Of a DNA stretch of 25,000 nucleotides, positions 18,744-25,000 are shown piece after piece (the stretch's first letter is position 1; the number at the start of each line of letters is the position of its first letter). The position numbers and the translations under genes are program-made. The notes under the pieces are model-generated. The model saw only the letters and a program-made list of their open reading frames with translations. It made no database searches and was not told the origin of the DNA. Source of the DNA: Cryptomeria japonica (taxonomy: Eukaryota; Streptophyta; Pinopsida; Cupressales; Cupressaceae); the NCBI RefSeq assembly GCF_030272615.1, contig NW_026729156.1, forward strand, positions 30,001 through 55,000, in the 5' to 3' direction.

Positions 18744-18837
18744 CGTGCCCCTCTAACTCGACCAATGCTGGCGCTCGAACGGTGGTAGCGCTCGGATTTT
18801 CATTGAGCGCCAGCATTGGTCGATTTAGAGGGGCATG
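18744..18837. other. Near-perfect inverted repeat just downstream of promoter 13
   Basis: The left arm 18748-18776 (CCCCTCTAACTCG then ACCAATGCTGGCGCTC) pairs with the right arm 18805-18833 at 28 of 29 positions. Adding outer pairs with one G-T gives 18744-18776 with 18805-18837. The loop is 28 bases. RNA from promoter 13 would fold into a long hairpin about 30 nt from its 5' end. Equivalent but weaker arms follow promoters 11 and 12. Confidence 0.92.
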
Positions 18838-19085
18838 CGAGATTCCCGAATGCTATGCGAGGGCTCTAACGGAAATGTCTATTGGTTTCGGTATGGATGC
18901 AATTGCGAGTGGTTCGGCAAAGGTAGTCGTTCCGATGCGTCCATGTCGTGGCCAAATCGATAATTCGATTTGAGCCCTCGTATAGCATTTGGGTCTCTCG
19001 ATGTGATTCCGCATTCCAGTCCCTTTGGGCACTGCTTGAGCCGCATCCCAGGGGGTTCCCTTCCCAATAATCTGCCTCGCAACCC

Positions 19086-22000
19086 GATTGCTATGCGGTG
19101 AGGCTCCTCGGCCGCCTCGGAACTATCTGTGTATCAGACGCATCGCGGGATAAGGGGTTGGCAACGGTAGTCGCCCCAAGCGCGTCCGATGCTTGGACCA
19201 TTCCGAGGCGGCCCTGAAGCCTCTTCCGTCTAGCCGTTGGGTCCTTCTCGCCGCATCCCTCGCCTCGCACCCCGATTGCTATGCGGTGAGGCTCCTCGGC
19301 CGCCTCGGAACTATCTGTGTATCGGACGCGTCGCGGGATAAGGGGTTGTCACTGGTAGTCGCCCCAAGCGCGTCCGATGCTTGGACCATTCCGAGGCGGC
19401 CCTGAAGCCTCTTCCGTCTAGCCGTTGGGTCCTTCTCGCCGCATCCCTCGCCTCGCACCCCGATTGCTATGCGGTGAGGCTCCTCGGCCGCCTCGGAACT
19501 ATCTGTGTATCGGACGCGTCGCGGGATAAGGGGTTGTCATTGGTAGTCGCCCCAAGCGCGTCCGATGCTTGGACCATTCCGAGGCGGCCCTGAAGCCTCT
19601 TCCGTCTAGCCGTTGGGTCCTTCTCGCCGCATCCCTCGCCTCGCACCCCGATTGCTATGCGGTGAGGCTCCTCGGCCGCCTCGGAACTATCTGTGTATCG
19701 GACGCGTCGCGGGATAAGGGGTTGTCACTGGTAGTCGCCCCAAGCGCGTCCGATGCTTGGACCATTCCGAGGCGGCCCTGAAGCCTCTTCCGTCTAGCCG
19801 TTGGGTCCTTCTCGCCGCATCCCTCGCCTCGCACCCCGATTGCTATGCGGTGAGGCTCCTCGGCCGCCTCGGAACTATCTGTGTATCGGACGCGTCGCGG
19901 GATAAGGGGTTGTCACTGGTAGTCGCCCCAAGCGCGTTCGATGCTTGGACCATTCCGAGGCGGCCCTGAAGCCTCTTCCGTCTAGCCGTTGGGTCCTTCT
20001 CGCCGCATCCCTCGCCTCGCACCCCGATTGCTATGCGGTGAGGCTCCTCGGCCGCCTTGGAACTATCTGTGTATCGGACGCGTCGCGGGATAAGGGGTTG
20101 TCACTGGTAGTCGCCCCAAGCGCGTCCGATGCTTGGACCATTCCGAGGCGGACTCGAAGCCTCTTCCGTCTAGCCGTTGGGTCCTTCTCGCCGCATCCTT
20201 CGCCTCGCACCCCGATTGCTATGCGGTGAGGCTCCTCGGCCGCCTCGGAACTATCTGTGTATCGGACGCGTCGCGGGATAAGGGGTTGTCACTGGTAGTC
20301 GCCCCAAGCGCGTCCGATGCTTGGACCATTCCGAGGCGGACCCGAAGCCTCTTCCGTCTAGCCGTTGGGTCCTTCTCGCCGCATCCCTCGCCTCGCACCC
20401 CGATTGCTATGCGGTGAGGCTCCTCGGCCGCCTTGGAACTATCTGTGTATCGGACGCGTCGCGGGATAAGGGGTTGTCACTGGTAGTCGCCCCAAGCGCG
20501 TCCGATGCTTGGACCATTCCGAGGCGGACCCGAAGCCTCTTCCGTCTAGCCGTTGGGTCCTTCTCGCCGCATCCCTCGCCTCGCACCCCGATTGCTATGC
20601 GGTGAGGCTCCTCGGCCGCCTTGGAACTATCTGTGTATCGGACGCGTCGCGGGATAAGGGGTTGTCACTGGTAGTCGCCCCAAGCGCGTCCGATGCTTGG
20701 ACCATTCCGAGGCGGACCCGAAGCCTCTTCCGTCTAGCCGTTGGGTCCTTCTCGCCGCATCCCTCGCCTCGCACCCCGATTGCTATGCGGTGAGGCTCCT
20801 CGGCCGCCTTGGAACTATCTGTGTATCGGACGCGTCGCGGGATAAGGGGTTGTCACTGGTAGTCGCCCCAAGCGCGTCCGATGCTTGGACCATTCCGAGG
20901 CGGCCCCGAAGCCTCTTCCGTGTAGCCGTTGGGTCGTTCTCGCCGCATCCCTCGCCTCGCACCCCGATTGCTATGCGGTGAGGCTCCTCGGCCGCCTTGG
21001 AACTATCTGTGTATCGGACGCGTCGTGGGATAAGGGGTTGTCACTGGTAGTCGCCCCAAGCGCGTCCGATGCTTGGACCATTCCGAGGCGGCCCCGAAGC
21101 CTCTTCCGTGTAGCCGTTGGGTCCTTCTCGCCGCATCCCTCGCCTCGCACCCCGATTGCTATGCGGTGAGGCTCCTCGGCCGCCTTGGAACTATCTGTGT
21201 ATCGGACGCGTCGCGGGATAAGGGGTTGTCACTGGTAGTCGCCCCAAGCGCGTCCGATGCTTGGACCATTCCGAGGCGGACCTGAAGCCTCTTCCCTCTA
21301 GCCGTTGGGGCTTTCTCGCCGCATCCCTCGCCTCGCACCCTGATTGCTATGCTGTGAGGCTCCTCGGCCGCCTTGGAACTATCTGTGTATCGGACGCATC
21401 GCGGGATAAGGGGTTGGCAGTGGTAGTCGCCCCAAGCGCATCCGATGCTTGGACCATTCCGAGGCGGCCCTGCAGCCTCTTCCGTCTAGCCGTTGGGGCC
21501 ATCTCGCCGCATCCCCCACCTCGCACCACGATTGCTATGCGGTGAGGCTCCTTGGCCGCCTCGGAACTATCTGTGTATCGGACGCATCGCGGGATAAGGG
21601 GTTGTCACTGGTAGTCGCCCCAAGCGCGTCCGATGCTTGGACTATTCCGAGGCGGCCCTGCAGCCTCTTCCGTCTAGCCGTTGGGGCCATCTCGCTGCAT
21701 CCCCCACCTCCTCGGCCGCCTCGGAACTATCTGTGTATCGGACGCATCGCGGGATAAGGGGTTGGCAGTGGTAGTCGCCCCAAGGGCGTCCGATGCTTGG
21801 ACTATTCCGAGGCAGCCCTGCAGCCTCTTCCGTCTAGCCTTTGGGGCCATCTCGCCGCATCCCTCGCCTCGCACCCCGATTGCTATGCGGTGAGGCTCCT
21901 CGGCCGCCTGGGAACTATCTTCGTATCGGACGCATCGCGGGATAAGGGGTTGTCACTGGTAGTCGCCCCAAGCGCGTCCGATGCTTGGACTATTCCGAGG

Positions 22001-23030
22001 CGGCCCTGTGGCCTCTTCCGTCTAGCCGTTGGGGCCATCTCGCCGCATCCCCCACCTCGCACCCCGATTGCTATGCGGTGAGGCTCTTCGGCCGCCTTGG
22101 AACTATCTTCGTATCGGACGCATCGCGGGATAAGGGGTTGTCACTGGTAGTGGCCCCAAGCGCGTCCGATGCTTGGACTATTCCGAGGCGGCCCTGCAGC
22201 CTCTTCCGTCTAGCCGTTGGGGCCATCTCGCCGCATCCCCCACCTCGCACCCCGATTGCTATGCGGTGAGGCTCCTCGGCCGCCTTGGAACTATCTTCGT
22301 ATCGGACGCATCGCGGGATAAGGGGTTGTCACTGGTAGTCGCCCCAAGCGCGTCCGATGCTTGGACTATTCCGACGCGGCCCTGTGGCCTCTTCCGTCTA
22401 GCCGTTGGGGCCATCTCGCCGCATCCCCCACCTCGCACCCCGATTGCTATGCGGTGAGGCTCCTCGGCCGCCTTGGAACCATCTTCGTATCGGACGCATC
22501 GCGGGATAGGGGGCTGTCACTGGTAGTCGCCCCAAGCGTGTCCGATGCTTGGACCATTCCTAGGCGGCCCTGAAGCCTCTTCCGTCTAGCCGTTGGGGCC
22601 TTCCCGCCCCATCCCTCGCCTCGCACCCCCGATTGCTATGCGGTGAGGCTCCTCGGCCGCCTTGGAACCATCTGTGTATCGGACGCATCGCGGGATAAGG
22701 GGTTGGCACTGGCAGTCGCCCCAAGCGCGTCCGATGCTTGGACCATTCCGAGGTGGCCCTGAAGCCTCTTCCGTCTAGCCGTTGGGGCCTTCCCGCCCCA
22801 TCCCTCGCCTCGCACCCCGATTGATATGCGGTGAGGCTCCTCGGCCGCCTTGGAACTATCTGTGTATCGGACGCATCGCGGGATAAGGGGTTGGCACTGG
22901 TAGTCGTCCCAATCGCATCCGATGCTTGGACCATTCCGAGGCGGCCCTGCAGCCTCTTCCGTTTAGCCGTCGGGGCCTTCCCGCCGCATCCCTCGCCTCG
23001 CATCCCGATTCCTATGCGGTGAGTCTTCTC
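19086..23030 (+). repeat. 188-bp tandem array, about 21 units
   Basis: Units start with GATTGCTATGCGG at 19086 and then every 188 bp to 21530. One unit is fused by a 28-bp deletion near 21711. Starts continue at 21878, 22066, 22254, 22442, 22631 (189 bp), 22819 and a partial unit at 23007. A unit reads GCTATGCGGTGAGGCTCCTC, GGAACTATCTGTGTATCGG, GCGTCGCGGGATAAGGGG, CTGGTAGTCGCCCCAAGC, GTCCGATGCTTGGACC, GCCTCTTCCGTCTAGCCG. Since 188 is not a multiple of 3, the 70- and 94-codon frames repeating here are not genes. Variant blocks run along the array. Confidence 0.97.
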
Positions 23031-23084
23031 GGCCGCCGCGGAACTATACCTGTTATTGCTACTGCATCCTTCGGCTGGTAACCT

Positions 23085-23200
23085 CCTCTGCCGCCTTGGA
23101 ACGTTCTCTTTGTCGGACGCGTCGCGGGATAAGGGGTTGGCACTGGTAGTCGCCCCAAGCGCGCCCGATGCATAGACCGCTCCGAGTCGACCTTGCTTTC
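23085..23200 (+). repeat. Diverged partial 188-bp-type unit
   Basis: Holds GCCGCCTTGGAACG, GTCGGACGCGTCGCGGGATA, GGTAGTCGCCCCAAGCG and CCCGATGCATAGACCG in the array order, but lacks the GATTGCTATGCGG start and the TCTAGCCG end. Confidence 0.8.
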
Positions 23201-23552
23201 AGCCTCTCACATGCATAGACCTCTCTGAGTCGACCCTGCAGCCTCTCACGTTTAGCCTTTGGAATCTCGCCTCACAACATGATTGCTATCCTTGATGCAT
23301 CCCTTGCCTCGAGCCCTGATTGCTTTCTTGGCTGCATCCCTCCTCTCCTCACAGCCCGGTTGTCATCACTGCTTCATCCGTCGCTTCATGCATTCTGGCT
23401 GCTGGGCCCTTCCCACCGCACACCTCGATTGCTATCTCTTCTGCATCACACACCCCGATTGCTATCTCTGCTACATCCCTCGGCTCTCACTTCTGCATCC
23501 TTCGCCTCACACCTCGATTGCTATCAATGCTGCATCCGTAACCTCACACCCC
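23200..23552 (+). repeat. Degenerate short repeats of the 188-bp unit boundary
   Basis: Irregular repeats of about 35-45 bp built from GCATCCCTCGCCTC, CACACCCCGATTGCTAT and TCTGCTGCATCC words, for example at 23278, 23314, 23447, 23454-23462, 23513 and 23549. These match only the boundary between consecutive 188-bp units. No gene. Confidence 0.75.
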
Positions 23553-23745
23553 GATTGCTATGCGGGGAGGCTCCTTGGCCGCCTTGGAAATTTCTGTGTG
23601 TCGGACGCACCGCGGGATAAGGGGTTGGCACTGGTAGTCGCCCCAAGTGCGCCCGATTCTTAGACCGCTTCGAGGTGACCTCGTAGCCTCTTTCGTCCAG
23701 GCTTCCTGCCTTCAACGCCCTTTTTACACCTCGATTGCTATGCGC
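23553..23745 (+). repeat. Outlying diverged 188-bp unit
   Basis: An almost complete unit: GATTGCTATGCGGGGAGG, GCCGCCTTGGAAATTTCTG, GCACCGCGGGATAAGGGG, GGTAGTCGCCCCAAGTGCG, CTCTTTCGTCCAG, followed by CCTCGATTGCTATGCG at 23731. It is separated from the main array by the short repeats. Confidence 0.85.
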
Positions 23746-24600
23746 GGGCTCGTTGGCGTCTATCACCTCTCTGCGAAGAGTGGCACGATGATTGTTGGGG
23801 TAAATCGTAGCAGTCCGATCTCTGGCCTTGGGCCATTGTGAGGGCTGATCGATTTCCTGTGCGCATCTCGTGTTCGCCCAGTAACAGACTCGACGACTTG
23901 TAATCGGTCTTGTTCCCGATTGTTCCTGGAGGTAGTCTTCGGAACTCTTGGATTTGACCTGTCACTCGAACTGTCCTCTTCCGAGGATGCTTGTGTGTGT
24001 GTGCTTGTGCCATTTCCTTGGCGGTATTAACGAGATATTAAAGAGCGGAGTGAGCGCCTCGCCCAGCTATGTTTGGGGCTCTCACTCCCTTACCCGGTGT
24101 GCGACCGCTTTGCACGTAGGTTGCGGAGCATCGCGACTCTTTCGATGTTTGGCGGTTGTCTTCCGGTGATGCGTTGGTCCCGAAGTGCACGTTACTAGCA
24201 TTTCTGCCATTGTTCTCGATCTTTGGCACGTTCCTTCGTTGCAATTGGATATATATCTCCGTTTATACGCGCAGGCTTCTCCCGCCTATTCAGCGCTGTC
24301 CCACTCTCAGCACTCTCGTGGTCTCCTTGGCTTCTCTCTCCCGTGAGCGAGCTCTCTTCTCGAGTCTTTTCCATGTCCCATGGAGGTTGCCTTGCGAAAT
24401 TCGGGCACACAAACGTGACCGGATAAGAGCGGAATTGCCTATGAGGAGAAGCTCACCTTAGGGAGCAGCAATGCCGAGTGTTTCGACAGAGGGTAGAGGG
24501 GGCGTTGTTTGGGCGGTTGCACAAAAGAGTGCTACGTTTGCACTGAAGGTTGCTTCTTCGTCTCCGACGAACTCTTCGAGGCAAAAAAGCTTGTTTACGG
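23746..24600 (+). other. Low-repeat stretch of presumed 5' ETS
   Basis: About 850 bp with no tandem repeat, no convincing open frame and no RNA gene recognised. It includes a GTGTGTGTGTG microsatellite near 23992 and an ATATATAT near 24249 without a GGGG tail. It may be the more conserved part of the ETS. Confidence 0.45.
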
Positions 24601-25000
24601 GGTCGAGGTGGGACTGTTCGTGCGAGTTGCGCCACCAAAAGTGCGTAGGGGGCATATACCTGGGAAATGGATGTCTCTGAGTGGCCTTACTCGGTCGCGT
24701 GCACGGTGCATTCTCTAACGGCAGGACTGTCGCGAGCATGTGCGGTTCGGATGTTTTCGGGTAAAGGGTTCCGTACGGGATGTTCTTCCCAGGCTCCTGT
24801 GAACCGAGACTCTGCATCGTCATGCTCCGGCTCCCGTGGGTGCTTCATGCCTCGTCGAGCTGTTTGTCGTGGACGATTAAGGCCGAGGCCTTCCTTCGAG
24901 AGGGGAATTGTTCAGGCTGGTCGAGGCGGGATTGTTCGTGCGGGGTGCACCACCAAAAGTGCGTAGGGGGCATATGCCTGGGAAATGGATGTCTCTGAGT
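24601..25000 (+). repeat. Start of a 318-bp tandem repeat in the ETS
   Basis: Sequence from 24601 (GGTCGAGGTGGGACTGTTCG, CCACCAAAAGTGCGTAGGGG, CATATACCTGGGAAATGG, ATGTCTCTGAGT) recurs at 24919-25000 with few differences, an offset of 318 bp. The window ends inside the second copy, so the number of units is unknown. Confidence 0.85.

Larger units (their letters stand above)
17700..18970 (+). repeat. 440-490-bp promoter-proximal repeat units (three)
   Basis: Three units carry promoters at 17778, 18219 and 18709 (spacings 441 and 490 bp). Order in each: GAATCGGACAAATAACTTAT promoter, CCCCCGTGCCC, a foldback arm, GCTCGGAT, the second arm, then GCTATGC about 70-72 bp before GGTAGTCG (17926/17998, 18367/18439, 18852/18922), and a CCAACACGTC or CCGATGCGTC block. 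These units are more diverged from one another than the 157- and 311-bp units are. Confidence 0.85.
18714..25000 (+). other. Presumed 5' external transcribed spacer (continues past window)
   Basis: Everything from the last Pol I start to the window end lacks protein or RNA genes and is dominated by tandem repeats, as is usual for plant 5' ETS. No 18S 5' sequence is seen by 25000, so the ETS would be at least 6.3 kb, long for a plant. This assignment depends on promoter 13 being the true start. Confidence 0.65.

Noticed and set aside
19193-22573. Series of 70- and 94-codon frames beginning MDHSEA or MDYSEA, spaced 188 bp apart
   Set aside because: They track the 188-bp tandem unit, whose length is not a multiple of 3. 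They have no independent coding signal and lie in the presumed 5' ETS.
24244-24256. GGATATATATCTCC as another Pol I or a Pol II TATA promoter
   Set aside because: It lacks the GGGG after TATATA and the GAATCGGACAAATA element shared by the 13 promoters. AT dinucleotide runs like this occur by chance.

Overview
This window is nuclear ribosomal DNA spacer from a plant, with no protein-coding gene. It is one very long 26S-18S intergenic spacer (IGS) that also carries 5S rRNA genes (linked, 'L-type' rDNA), followed by a long 5' external transcribed spacer (5' ETS). Two kinds of signal anchor this reading. First, there are two intact, identical 118-bp plant 5S rRNA genes on the minus strand (4100-4217 and 12001-12118). 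Second, there are 13 copies of the plant RNA polymerase I initiation sequence TATATAGGGG on the plus strand (14829-18714). The 5S variant (AGCGTTAGTGCACC near the 5' end, CCGCAGTTAAGCGCGC in box A) looks like a gymnosperm 5S rather than an angiosperm one. Linked 5S-35S rDNA with a very long spacer fits a gymnosperm such as Ginkgo or a relative with L-type rDNA, but the species cannot be fixed from this window.

Layout, left to right. (1) 1-3.6 kb: GC-rich array built from the palindrome GGTGCGCACC, punctuated by AT-rich modules (block A). (2) 3.7-4.6 kb: GC-rich flanks around 5S copy 1. (3) 4.6-5.47 kb: an A-rich stretch, then a CACCC minisatellite. (4) 5473-7933: a rearranged extra piece of the GGTGCGCACC array (block B). 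(5) 7934-13373: near-identical second copy of 11-5472, including 5S copy 2. (6) 13.37-14.57 kb: longer minisatellite. (7) 14.57-18.71 kb: promoter-rich region with 157-bp, 311-bp and 440-490-bp repeat units, each carrying a Pol I promoter, separated by 38/52-bp and 50/56-bp minisatellites. (8) 18.71-25 kb: presumed 5' ETS with a hairpin-forming inverted repeat, about 21 tandem 188-bp units, degenerate relatives of that unit, a low-repeat stretch, and the start of a 318-bp repeat. 26S should lie left of the window and 18S right of it.

How the parts work together: the 5S genes are transcribed leftward by Pol III from internal promoters and end at T-runs. The Pol I promoters fire rightward toward 18S. 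The promoter nearest 18S (18709) is the best candidate for the pre-rRNA promoter, and the other 12 are spacer promoters. The many long open reading frames in 1-13 kb (up to 692 codons, open on both strands at once) are artefacts of stop-poor GC-rich palindromic repeats. The most notable observations are the duplication of a whole 5S-bearing 7.9-kb block with a junction at the centre of a perfect palindrome, the graded series of 13 promoters, a recurring GGGGAG/CTCCCC foldback just after each start site, and an apparent origin of the 188-bp ETS repeat from promoter-proximal sequence.
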